Shown in pieces: positions 6,465 through 12,900 of a stretch of DNA of 25,336 nt. A program made the position numbers and the translations under genes. The stretch's first letter is position 1; the number at the start of each line of letters is the position of its first letter. The notes below the pieces were generated by a model. That model worked only from the letters and a program-made list of their open reading frames with translations. It made no database searches and was not told where the DNA came from. The stretch comes from a virus: IMG/VR virus record IMGVR_UViG_3300042502_000409, positions 1 to 25,336 of that record. One strand, given 5' to 3'.

Positions 6465-6698
6465 GTGCCCGACATTACAATGTGCCGTGCCCCGGCTGGA
6501 GATGAGGGCTGTGAGCGGGCTTCTCAATGTCGCCGCAACGCTGCGAGCGGGACCAAGCCCTGCGAGTACCGGCAGGCGTACTTCCTAGAGACCGCGCCTT
6601 GCCAAGGTGGGAAACTGCCGCGGAGTTATAGGTTTCACACGTTCCCGTTTTTCATGCAAGCCTACCAAGTGGAGGATACGTCACATGACACGCACTGA
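6465..6698 (+). CDS. Cys-rich small phage protein, paralog A
   Basis: The GTG start at 6465 follows GGAGG by 8 nt and is supported by alignment with the gene at 8215. Both begin MPDI(T/S)MC and share C...R..C.R..ASGT.P.EY.QA. The 77-residue product has Cys at positions near 7, 16, 22, 33 and 46, suggesting a small zinc-binding fold. The second half differs from its paralog and has no clear motif. Small proteins starting this way are frequent in proteobacterial phages and prophages, with unknown role. It begins 2 nt after the integrase stop and overlaps the following gene. Confidence 0.75.
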   Translation: MPDITMCRAPAGDEGCERASQCRRNAASGTKPCEYRQAYFLETAPCQGGKLPRSYRFHTFPFFMQAYQVEDTSHDTH

Positions 6699-7182
6699 CA
6701 CAAACGATCTGGTGGCGAGGCTGCGCTCTTACGCTAGGGACCAAGGGGGGTGGCACAACATTGACGAGACGTGCGAGGCCGCCGCCGACATTGTAGAGCG
6801 GCTGTTGCGCGAGCGGGATGAGGCGCGGCTGAGAGGCGACGTGCATCAAGGTCCGATGCAAGGCTTTGCGGCGATTGACCCAGCGACGGCGAACGTCGAT
6901 TGGCGAGCCCGTGCCACAAACCTCGCCGCCGATGTTGATCGGCTGACCCGCGAGCGGGATCAAGAGCGCCACGCCAGACAACTGCACAGCGCCGAGATTG
7001 CGCGGCTGACGATCGAGCGGGATGAGGCGCGGGCAGCGGCGCTGGAGGAAGCGGCGAAGGTGGCGGATGGCATGCGTCTTGACCTGAGCGGACCTTATCC
7101 CGCTGATCGGGAGGACTACCATTTTAATGACGCGCTAGAACAAGCCGCCGAAAACATCCGCGCATTGAAGGAGCCGACATGA
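6685..7182 (+). CDS. RERDEAR-type coiled-coil protein, long paralog
   Basis: A 165-residue protein. ATG 6685 is preceded by GGAGG and by CCTACCA (6661-6667). The N-terminus (TNDLVARLRSYA...CEAAADIVERL) matches the gene at 8424. Three heptad-like units follow: LLRERDEARLR, LTRERDQERHA and LTIERDEARAA, forming a coiled coil. The C-terminal segment (ALEEAAKVAD... AAENIRALKEP) also recurs in the short paralog. Such proteins are common, modular and uncharacterised in phages of alphaproteobacteria (from memory). The unit number probably varies through recombination between repeats. The end overlaps the next start (ATGA). Confidence 0.75.
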   Translation: MTRTDTNDLVARLRSYARDQGGWHNIDETCEAAADIVERLLRERDEARLRGDVHQGPMQGFAAIDPATANVDWRARATNLAADVDRLTRERDQERHARQLHSAEIARLTIERDEARAAALEEAAKVADGMRLDLSGPYPADREDYHFNDALEQAAENIRALKEPT

Positions 7183-7664
7183 CTGAACGCGAGAAGCTTA
7201 TCGAGGCGATGGCGAGGGGGATGGCTCTCGCAGACGATGAAGATTACATGGAGGATTATCGCCGTTACGACAAAAGGGCCACCGCCGCCCTCACCGCAAT
7301 CCTACCCCTAATACCAGAGGTGGCTGTGGAGACAGACGCGGCGCGCGATGTGCTGGCCGAACGTCAGAGGCAGGTCAGCACCGAGTACTGGCTGCCGCAC
7401 CACGACGACAACCACACTAGGATGGAATTGTCGCGCGCCGCGCTGTGCTACATTCTCAAGGCCATTCACACTGAGAACGACGACACCAGATACAACCCTC
7501 ATCTCGCGTCGGATGAGCAGTATCGCCCGCCCTATCCTCGTTGGGAGCCTCCACGGGAATGGCCGTGGGAGAGCACCGCGTGGAAGCCGAAGGGCACCCG
7601 CGCTGACTTGGTTCGTGCTGGCGCGTTGATCCTTGCAGAGATCGAGCGACTTGACCGCGTCTGA
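7179..7664 (+). CDS. Phage protein, WPW/WKP family, unknown function
   Basis: A 161-residue protein translationally coupled to its neighbour by ATGA. The N-terminal 45 residues (REKLIEAMARGMA...YDKRATAALTAILPLI) form a helical domain that also occurs in other phage cargo proteins. The rest (DVLAERQRQVSTE...HHDDNH...ELSRAALCYI... WPWESTAWKPKGTRADLVRAGALILAEIERLD) resembles a widespread uncharacterised phage/prophage family. The protein therefore looks like a fusion of two mobile modules. No catalytic site is identified; His/Asp residues near 75-80 could bind metal, but this is speculative. Confidence 0.7.
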   Translation: MTEREKLIEAMARGMALADDEDYMEDYRRYDKRATAALTAILPLIPEVAVETDAARDVLAERQRQVSTEYWLPHHDDNHTRMELSRAALCYILKAIHTENDDTRYNPHLASDEQYRPPYPRWEPPREWPWESTAWKPKGTRADLVRAGALILAEIERLDRV

Positions 7665-7776
7665 ATTGCGCGAGGCACGGAAGCAACTGAAGAACCTGGA
7701 GGCAGAACTACGACAAGCCAAAGCCGCCGCCACATACGTCGCGAAGATGGTCAAGGAATTGAGGGACGCGCTATGA
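7651..7776 (+). CDS. 41-residue coiled-coil peptide (TTG start)
   Basis: A TTG start inside the end of the preceding gene opens a 41-codon frame that closes on the ATGA of the next gene. The product (TASELREARKQLKNLEAELRQAK...) is a regular charged helix with leucine heptads, hence a likely coiled coil. The filled gap and the overlap at both ends match the rest of this operon. The start codon is uncertain; GAGATCGAG upstream is a poor ribosome binding site. Confidence 0.5.
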   Translation: MTASELREARKQLKNLEAELRQAKAAATYVAKMVKELRDAL

Positions 7777-8018
7777 GTGAATGGAAACCGATTGAGACAA
7801 GGCCGCCTGACGGTGATCGTAATGTGGTGGTTGAGCCGCATTTCAACCACACAGAAGGCTTAGCCATTGCTTATGATGACGATACAGGGGAGGCGCTTTA
7901 CATGGTCTGGTTCGCCAGCTTCGCGCCATCCGTTTCGGTGACTAGCTGGCCTTCAGCGACTTATTGCAGTGAAATAACGCACTGGATGCCGCTCCCATCA
8001 CCACCGGAGGCAAAATGA
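7773..8018 (+). CDS. DUF551-like phage protein
   Basis: An 81-residue protein with the DUF551 layout. The opening MSEWKPIETRPPDGDRNVVV corresponds to the W-x-P-I...P-x-D-G...V-L-V pattern. The end, ITHWMPLPSPPEAK, matches the conserved THWMPLPxPP tail. The domain occurs in many temperate phages and its function is unknown. It is coupled by ATGA overlaps to both neighbours. Its presence points to a temperate-phage cargo operon rather than core T7-like functions. Confidence 0.75.
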   Translation: MSEWKPIETRPPDGDRNVVVEPHFNHTEGLAIAYDDDTGEALYMVWFASFAPSVSVTSWPSATYCSEITHWMPLPSPPEAK

Positions 8019-8215
8019 CACGCCCTGCCCGCGTCACGATGTCAGACATGGCCCGTGCCGTCCGTGCGGCTGATGCCGGACGTGCGCCGCGTGCCGTCGA
8101 GATAGCGCCAGACGGGACAATCAGGATCGTGCCGGTTGACCCATCACCCCGGCCCGTCATAATGCACGCACCGTGGATGCCCGACCAGTGGCTTGGATAT
8201 GGGAGGGCCGACTAA
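8015..8215 (+). CDS. Small basic phage protein (MTRPARVT type)
   Basis: A 66-residue protein. ATG 8015 overlaps the previous stop and follows GGAGG by 4 nt. It opens MTRPARVTMSDMARAVRAA and contains VEIAPDGTIRIVPVD, a short beta hairpin seen in many small phage proteins of alphaproteobacteria (from memory). The N-terminal helix is basic and might bind DNA, but no role is known. Its TAA overlaps the next ATG. Confidence 0.7.
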   Translation: MTRPARVTMSDMARAVRAADAGRAPRAVEIAPDGTIRIVPVDPSPRPVIMHAPWMPDQWLGYGRAD

Positions 8216-8427
8216 TGCCCGACATCAGCATGTGCGCAGACGACGAATGCCCTGCCCGGTCAAGGTGCTATCGGCACAAGGCAAGCGGGACGGTGCCGAA
8301 CGAATATCAGCAGGCGTTCACGGATTTTCAGCGCCCGCCGGAAGATGAGCGGTGCGGCGATTTCTGGCCGGTTTTACATACAAACCGCATTTTTGTAGTG
8401 CAAAGCGAACAGAAGGACAAGCCATGA
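8215..8427 (+). CDS. Cys-rich small phage protein, paralog B
   Basis: A 70-residue protein, MPDISMCADDECPARSRCYR followed by ASGTVPNEYQQAFTDF. Cys at about 7, 12 and 18, with a fourth near 45 in CGDFW, suggest a small zinc knot. It is the paralog of the gene at 6465. This copy fits the wider family better because it has the compact C-x4-C-x5-C spacing and the CGDFW end. ATG 8215 is in TAATG overlap with the upstream gene, with GGGAGG close by. It overlaps the next gene by 4 nt. Confidence 0.75.
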   Translation: MPDISMCADDECPARSRCYRHKASGTVPNEYQQAFTDFQRPPEDERCGDFWPVLHTNRIFVVQSEQKDKP

Positions 8428-8762
8428 CTGACACAACCGAACTGGTGGCGAGGCTGCGCGACCAATGGGATATGATCCAGCTTGGCGAGGACGCCTACGA
8501 AGCCGCCGACACCATCGAGCGGCTGACCCGCGAGCGGGATGAGGCGCGGGTAGCGGCGCTTGAGGAAGCGGCGGCTGCGGTTGAGCAGAAAGCTAAAGCA
8601 GTGTGCCGCCAAGAATGTTGCGGCTATGGCGTCGGCTCGCCGCCCGAATGCTGCGGAGATGCGATACTTATGGTTTCCGACAGTGAAGCCGTTGACGCCA
8701 TCCGCGCATTGAAGGAGCCGCGCATTTCATTTCCCTACCAAATGAAGGATACTACCCAATGA
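8424..8762 (+). CDS. RERDEAR-type coiled-coil protein, short paralog
   Basis: A 112-residue paralog of the gene at 6685. It opens MTDTTELVARLRDQW, contains YEAADTIERLTRERDEARVA once, and has the shared IRALKEP near its end. Unlike the long copy it carries a Cys-rich insert, VCRQECCGYGVGSPPECCGD (about 74-93), with five cysteines, likely metal-binding or disulfide-bonded. ATG 8424 follows AGAAGGA. Its last codons contain CCTACCA (8734-8740) and the GAAGGA that serves the next gene. Confidence 0.72.
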   Translation: MTDTTELVARLRDQWDMIQLGEDAYEAADTIERLTRERDEARVAALEEAAAAVEQKAKAVCRQECCGYGVGSPPECCGDAILMVSDSEAVDAIRALKEPRISFPYQMKDTTQ

Positions 8763-8902
8763 ACAGATACCTCTTCCCAATGCTCGGCCCATTGGCCGGG
8801 ACCCTTACCGCCTTTTTCATGTCAGGCCCCCTTTATGCCATGAACTTCCTGTTTGGCGCTCTGGGCCTTCTGTTCGCCGTTTGGTTGGAGGACCGCTCAT
8901 GA
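8759..8902 (+). CDS. 47-residue two-pass membrane protein
   Basis: The ATG overlaps the preceding stop and follows GAAGGA. The product has two hydrophobic stretches (about 5-22 and 26-43: LFPMLGPLAGTLTAFFM and MNFLFGALGLLFAVW) with a short turn, and ends LEDRS. It looks like a small hairpin membrane protein. It is coupled to the downstream nucleotide enzyme gene by ATGA. A holin-like role is conceivable from topology, but its position far from the lysis genes argues against it. Confidence 0.6.
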   Translation: MNRYLFPMLGPLAGTLTAFFMSGPLYAMNFLFGALGLLFAVWLEDRS

Positions 8903-9354
8903 ACAAGCTCTACATCATCGGATCACTCCGAAACCCCCTCATCCCACTCACGTCCCACTGTCTCCGCTCTCAACTCCCCGGGGTGGAAATCTTCGACGAC
9001 TGGTACGCCGCTGGCCCCGAGGCTGACGACTACTGGATGACCTACGAGAAGGCCCGGGGACGTACCTACGCTGAAGCTCTGGCAGGGTACGCCGCTCGGA
9101 ACGTCTACGCCTTCGACAAGTCCCACCTCCTGTCAGCCGATGGTGCCCTGCTCATCCTCCCCGCGGGGAAGTCAGGCCACCTTGAACTGGGCTTCATGGC
9201 GGGCTTGGGGAAATGGACGGGTATCCTCCTGCCACAGGAAGAGCCCGAGCGCTGGGATGTTATGTACCAGTTCGCGGGTAAGGTTTACCGGAACGTGGAT
9301 GAAGTGGTAGAGGATGTGGCTGTGGCTACTGTGAGTAAGGAGCGGAGCAAGTGA
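8899..9354 (+). CDS. Nucleoside 2-deoxyribosyltransferase-like protein
   Basis: A 151-residue protein with the nucleoside deoxyribosyltransferase-like fold. The N-terminal strand is YIIGSLRN (5-12), FDDWYAAGPEADD follows near 32-44, and HLELG (94-98) carries the expected nucleophilic Glu (E96) after PAGKS. D73 and D81 occupy positions typical of the family. Members cleave or transfer the N-glycosidic bond of (deoxy)nucleosides or nucleotides. In a phage this could serve nucleotide salvage or removal of a modified or signalling nucleotide (inference). ATG 8899 follows GGAGGA. Confidence 0.75.
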   Translation: MNKLYIIGSLRNPLIPLTSHCLRSQLPGVEIFDDWYAAGPEADDYWMTYEKARGRTYAEALAGYAARNVYAFDKSHLLSADGALLILPAGKSGHLELGFMAGLGKWTGILLPQEEPERWDVMYQFAGKVYRNVDEVVEDVAVATVSKERSK

Positions 9355-9587
9355 GAGATGTTCGAGGCATAAAAATCACTGTAGGTGACACGATTGCCTA
9401 CGCTGTCAGACGTAGTTCAACTGTAAACATGATGATTGCTCACGTCCTGAACGTGGCCGATGACTACATCAGGGTAAAAGTTGACACCTTAACTGTGCAG
9501 ACTTGGCGCGAATATTCTCGGCCTGTGAAGTTAAGCAACCGTCATACTATAGTGGTTCTTGATGGTGTAGGCCTTGGAGCGGCTTAG
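9351..9587 (+). CDS. Small beta-rich phage protein, unknown function
   Basis: A 78-residue protein with a GTG start overlapping the previous stop (GTGA) and AAGGAG upstream. The sequence IKITVGDTIAYAVRRSSTVNMMIAHVLNV is typical of an SH3-like beta barrel seen in many small T7-like phage proteins (from memory). No catalytic residues are evident. It is the last gene of the cargo operon; the tRNA follows on the other strand after 14 nt. Confidence 0.65.
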   Translation: MRDVRGIKITVGDTIAYAVRRSSTVNMMIAHVLNVADDYIRVKVDTLTVQTWREYSRPVKLSNRHTIVVLDGVGLGAA

Positions 9588-9601
9588 TCGCGTCGATGTA
9601 G

Positions 9602-9683
9602 TGACCCCTCCGGGACTCGAACCCGGACGCCTCTCGGCTCGGCATTTTAAGTGCCGTGTGTCTACCAATTCCACCAAGGGGTC
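9602..9683 (-). tRNA. trnL-UAA: tRNA-Leu (anticodon UAA), complete
   Basis: Read on the minus strand, all arms fold. The acceptor GACCCCT/AGGGGTC has 7 perfect pairs. The D stem is GTG/CAC with loop GAATTGGTAGA. The anticodon stem CGGCA/TGCCG encloses loop CTTAAAA, with TAA at 34-36. The class II variable arm contains GCC-GAGA-GGC, and the T arm CCGGG-TTCGAGT-CCCGG is canonical. The discriminator is A73, as expected for Leu; CCA is not encoded. It would read UUA and UUG. It faces against every phage gene here, so it needs its own promoter, and I see only a weak one. It could be a functional tRNA, a captured host tRNA or the attachment site. Confidence 0.95.
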
Positions 9684-9720
9684 TCAAACTGGCCTCTAAT
9701 CAAATGGGTATAACATCACA

Positions 9721-10110
9721 ATGATTAAGGTTTTCGTCCGGCCTCCCGGTCCCCCAACACCTGAAGGTGCCCTCCCCGCTGGATGGGTGGCTAACTCCAC
9801 CAGCGCCGGTAACCAAGCCGACCGCTGCACTGTCTCGGCGTTTTATGATGAATATGATAAGCCCTGCGTAGTTCTTGAGCCGTATCTCGGTGGGAGGTTC
9901 TACCCATCTGGTCCTAACGACCGGTCACTATCCTCATCCCTCTATCTGAGAAGCGTCAACATCTACGGGGCCACTCTCCGGGACCTCATACAGGAACTTG
10001 TTGATCTGGGGTTGGTGACACACCCGGTGACAGACAACCATAATCCTCAACCCGCCAGTGACACAGGAGTCCACCCTAACCCCTTGTTCAACAACGCTAA
10101 TCCCCGTTGA
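9721..10110 (+). CDS. Hypothetical protein, 129 aa
   Basis: A protein I do not recognise. It opens MIKVFVRPPGPPTPEGALPAGWV, has a beta-rich middle (YDKPCVVLEPYLGGRFYPSG) and a helix (ATLRDLIQELVDLGLV), and ends in a polar, Asn/Pro-rich tail. ATG 9721 has no strong ribosome binding site; TATAAC lies just upstream (9709-9714) but without a matching -35 box. It stands alone between the tRNA and the intergenic region before the RNA polymerase gene. Confidence 0.6.
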   Translation: MIKVFVRPPGPPTPEGALPAGWVANSTSAGNQADRCTVSAFYDEYDKPCVVLEPYLGGRFYPSGPNDRSLSSSLYLRSVNIYGATLRDLIQELVDLGLVTHPVTDNHNPQPASDTGVHPNPLFNNANPR

Positions 10111-10113
10111 GCA

Positions 10114-10132
10114 CAGGGACTTAAAATCCCTG
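10114..10132 (+). other. tRNA-Leu(UAA) anticodon-arm mimic, candidate att core
   Basis: CAGGGACTTAAAATCCCTG forms a 6-bp stem with the 7-nt loop CTTAAAA. That loop is identical to the anticodon loop of the tRNA at 9602-9683, and the whole looks like the anticodon arm of a bacterial tRNA-Leu(UAA). No T arm or acceptor follows, so it is not a tRNA. Some tyrosine integrases are known to recombine at anticodon-loop sites, so it is a candidate attP core. It lies 3.65 kb from the integrase gene, and a chance hairpin cannot be excluded. Confidence 0.4.
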
Positions 10133-10166
10133 AACCACTCCCTACCATGTGAAGACCTTCTCCAAT

Positions 10167-10198
10167 CCCATTGAAAAACCTACACAATTTCCAATGGG
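10167..10198 (+). promoter_or_regulatory. Hairpin in RNA polymerase gene leader
   Basis: CCCATTG (10167-10173) and CAATGGG (10192-10198) are complementary around an 18-nt A/T-rich loop. It lies between the anticodon-arm mimic and the RNA polymerase gene. The rest of the 144-nt gap contains CCTACCA (10141-10147) and CGGTTTCAACC (10231-10241, shared with 1949-1959), and ends in the strong AAGGAGG at 10242-10248. A host promoter was expected here, but only weak matches were found. Confidence 0.4.
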
Positions 10199-10254
10199 TT
10201 ACTCATTCACCGCTCGATACCTAGGCGAAGCGGTTTCAACCAAGGAGGCTTAAA

Positions 10255-12669
10255 GTGACAATCACTCAACAAGACCTCGACCAACGTATGGTGACGTGGG
10301 GCCTTGATCGTGCCCGACGCGACTTCAACAGTGCCGCTGATCGTGGCGCTCTCGGTGAGACGGCGGCTGGCATTGCTGCCATGAAGGGGGTCATTGAGCC
10401 CCTCATCACCACCATCGCTGAGAAGCTTCTGGCCGACTCCTTCGTCAGTAAGGGCAGACCCACGACGCTCTACACGTTCTGTGCCGATATGGACCCAGCC
10501 GTGCTGGCCTTCCTGACCCTGCGCCAGTGCTTCGACAGGGCTGGCCCGGGCGGGGCTACCCTGACCTCTACAGCCCGCTCAGTGGGCGCGGCTGTGGAAG
10601 TAGAGGGGATCGTCCGATCCTTCAAAGCTGCCGATCCTATGGCCGTTAAGGTGGTCGGGGAGGTTCTCAAGAAGCGGGGCTCTGGGGCAGGAAGGCGGGC
10701 TAAGGTCCTCCGGGAGAATGCCAACAGGCGCGGCCACGATACGGACCCGTGGACCAGTCGCGACCTCATCATGGTGGGTCTGTCCCTCATCGACCTGATG
10801 ATGGGCTCCTGCCGATTGTTCGAGGTCTATAAGACCCGTCAGGGCCGCAAGACCACCGACATGATCCGCCTCACCGCCGAAGCTGCCAAGTGGTTGGAAG
10901 ACCGCACGGACAAGCAAGGCTTCCTGATGCCCGCCTACCTCCCTATGATTGAGACTCCCACGCCGTGGACCAGTCTCCGGGGAGGCGGGTATCGGGGGAC
11001 GCTGGAGGGTAAGATACCCCTCACCAAGCGTACCTTCCCCGGCCAGCTTGATGCCCTCAAGACATCGGACCTTCGGACCGTCTACGCCTCGGTCAACGCC
11101 ATTCAGGAGACTGCGTGGCAGGTAAACGGGGACGTTCTCGACGTGATGAAACAAGTCTGGGACAGCGGGAGACCGTTCCCCGGGGTTACCAACCGGGAAG
11201 ACCTGCCTATGCCCCCCAAGGCTTGGACAGGTGACCCGAGCGAGGATGAGCTTCGTTCGTGGAAGTATCAGGCGCGGACGGTCTACGAGGCCAACGCCAA
11301 GGCTCAATCAGCAAGGTTCACGATGAGCCGCTTGCTGTCAGTTGCGGAGGAAATGAGAAATGCAGAAGGACTATTCTTTCCACACCAGTTGGACTTTCGT
11401 GGACGAGTTTATGGACTTCCTATCGGACTATCCCCCCAAGGACCTGACGAGTCCCGCTCGCTACTTATATTTGCTCCGACGAATACTGAAGTGGGAGCAT
11501 CACCGCCTGCTGTGGGGGCCCACTGGCTCTCCATTCACGGGGCCAATTGTTACGGTGTCGATAAAGTTTCATTTGCCGACCGCGAACAGTGGACCAACAC
11601 CCACTCCGCTCGCATCCTCGCCACCGCTTCCAACCCACTGAATGACCTCTGGTGGACCGATGCCGACAAGCCATGGAGCTTTCTTGCGTTCTGTTACGAC
11701 TTCAACCGGTGCCTCTCCGGGGTTGAACAAAGCCGCGTTCCTATCGCTATGGATGGATCATGTAATGGCCTCCAACACTACGCCGCCCTGCTCCGAGACC
11801 CCGTTGCAGGGGAAGCCACCAACCTCACGCCCTCCGAAACACCCCAAGACATCTACGGGCGCGTTGCAACTCGAACTACCGCTCTCCTACGTGATAGGGC
11901 GGAGCAAGGCGACTGGGTTGCTCGAAGCTGGCTGGACTTTGGTATCGACCGTAGGATCACCAAGCGGCCCGTCATGGTTCTACCGTATGGAGGAACCCGG
12001 ATGTCCTGTATCCAGTACACCCGTGAGGCCGTGGTGGAGTCTATCACCACCTACGGGAAGGATAACCCGTTTGGTGACGAGGTAGGTAGATACTCTGCCC
12101 AACTGGCAATGGTGATCTGGGAGGCCATCGGTGACGTTGTAGTCTCCGCTCGTGCCGCCATGGAATGGCTTCAGGGTCTATCGAGGGTCCACACCTCGGC
12201 TGGCCTCCCGCTTATGTGGCAGACACCGAGCGGGTTCCATGGGTGGCAGGCGTATGCCCAGACCAAGATGGAGCGGATCGACACCATCTTCGGCACACTG
12301 GGGCGGGTCGCTGGGGCCTACTACGGTGACCTCCCGCTGCTCGATGGTGGGCGACAGTCTCTCGCCTTCCCTCCTAACTTCGTCCACTCCCTCGACGCTT
12401 CGGCCTTGGCCCTGACCATCGCTGAGTCCCGCCGTCAGGGGATCACCCAGTTCGCCTGTATCCATGACAGCTTCGGCACCACCGCGGCTAACGCTGACAA
12501 ACTGGCGAAGATCATCAGGGAACAGTTCGTGGGGATGTACGAGAACCACGACCCGCTCCACGATCTGTGGACCAACGCCAAGCGGATGGGGCTGGACGTT
12601 CCACCCCCACCAGTGAAGGGCGCTCTCGATCTACAGGAGGTGCATAACAGCCTGTATTTCTTCGCCTGA
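10255..12669 (+). CDS. T7-like single-subunit DNA-directed RNA polymerase
   Basis: An 804-residue phage RNA polymerase (T7: 883). The palm and fingers motifs are intact: D500 in AMDGSCNGLQHYAALLRD (T7 D537), K570 in ITKRPVM (T7 K631), Y578 in LPYGGT (T7 Y639), H711 in NFVHSLD (T7 H784), D738 in IHDSFGT (T7 D812) and the C-terminal foot YFFA. FRGRVYGLPIGLSPQG and SIHGANCYGVDKV align with T7. The promoter specificity loop, between GFHGWQAYAQTKMER and NFVHS, is unlike that of T7, so its promoters should differ. The GTG start follows AAGGAGG by 6 nt. It would transcribe the replication and late genes to the right. Confidence 0.97.
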   Translation: MTITQQDLDQRMVTWGLDRARRDFNSAADRGALGETAAGIAAMKGVIEPLITTIAEKLLADSFVSKGRPTTLYTFCADMDPAVLAFLTLRQCFDRAGPGGATLTSTARSVGAAVEVEGIVRSFKAADPMAVKVVGEVLKKRGSGAGRRAKVLRENANRRGHDTDPWTSRDLIMVGLSLIDLMMGSCRLFEVYKTRQGRKTTDMIRLTAEAAKWLEDRTDKQGFLMPAYLPMIETPTPWTSLRGGGYRGTLEGKIPLTKRTFPGQLDALKTSDLRTVYASVNAIQETAWQVNGDVLDVMKQVWDSGRPFPGVTNREDLPMPPKAWTGDPSEDELRSWKYQARTVYEANAKAQSARFTMSRLLSVAEEMRNAEGLFFPHQLDFRGRVYGLPIGLSPQGPDESRSLLIFAPTNTEVGASPPAVGAHWLSIHGANCYGVDKVSFADREQWTNTHSARILATASNPLNDLWWTDADKPWSFLAFCYDFNRCLSGVEQSRVPIAMDGSCNGLQHYAALLRDPVAGEATNLTPSETPQDIYGRVATRTTALLRDRAEQGDWVARSWLDFGIDRRITKRPVMVLPYGGTRMSCIQYTREAVVESITTYGKDNPFGDEVGRYSAQLAMVIWEAIGDVVVSARAAMEWLQGLSRVHTSAGLPLMWQTPSGFHGWQAYAQTKMERIDTIFGTLGRVAGAYYGDLPLLDGGRQSLAFPPNFVHSLDASALALTIAESRRQGITQFACIHDSFGTTAANADKLAKIIREQFVGMYENHDPLHDLWTNAKRMGLDVPPPPVKGALDLQEVHNSLYFFA

Positions 12670-12728
12670 TACCTACCAAACGCCATTTAACCCACACATA
12701 CACCAATCGCTCAGAAAGGTTCATTCCA

Positions 12729-12899
12729 ATGAAGCGTAACACTCTAACGATCCACATGGGAGCCTCTAGGTTCACCGTGACGATCCACAAGCCAGCCGGT
12801 GATGATGTGTTCGACATCAACGCCATGACGCCCCCGGAGAGGGGTAAGTTCTTCCGAGCGTTCCGTTCGGGAGTGGACCAGTACCTCGGAGGGAAGTGA
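12729..12899 (+). CDS. Small protein, unknown function
   Basis: A 56-residue product (MKRNTLTIHMGASRFTVTIH...) with two short beta strands and then a helix (PPERGKFFRAFRSGVDQYLG). ATG 12729 follows AGAAAGG. It is the first gene after the RNA polymerase. The 59-nt gap between them contains CCTACCA (12672-12678) and no terminator. Similar small proteins are common in this slot of T7-like genomes, but I do not recognise a function. Confidence 0.6.
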   Translation: MKRNTLTIHMGASRFTVTIHKPAGDDVFDINAMTPPERGKFFRAFRSGVDQYLGGK

Positions 12900-12900
12900 G

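Larger units (their letters stand above)
6465..7182 (+). repeat. Duplicated two-gene module, copy A
   Basis: The Cys-rich gene plus the coiled-coil gene recur as 8215-8762 (copy B) in the same order. DNA-level traces include CTGGTGGCGAGGCTGCGC near the start of each coiled-coil gene, GAGCGGGATGAGGCGCGG at 6811-6828 and 8532-8549, and CATCCGCGCATTGAAGGAGC at each 3' end. Copy A has additional internal RERDEAR units. Confidence 0.75.
8215..8762 (+). repeat. Duplicated two-gene module, copy B
   Basis: The second copy of the Cys-rich plus coiled-coil gene pair found at 6465-7182. Four unrelated small genes (7179-8215) lie between the copies, so the array could change by homologous recombination between them. 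Confidence 0.75.

Noticed and set aside
9602-9683. tRNA as a mere partial att fragment, as in some T7-like cyanophages
   Set aside because: All arms, the variable arm and the discriminator are present, so it is a whole tRNA gene; an additional att role is still possible.
10171-10199. Host promoter TTGAAA-N17-ATGGGT before the RNA polymerase gene
   Set aside because: The -10 match is too poor, and the sequence is better explained by the CCCATTG/CAATGGG hairpin.
10579-11307. 242-codon minus-strand frame under the RNA polymerase gene
   Set aside because: It overlaps a certain gene completely and its composition follows the codon bias of the + strand gene.
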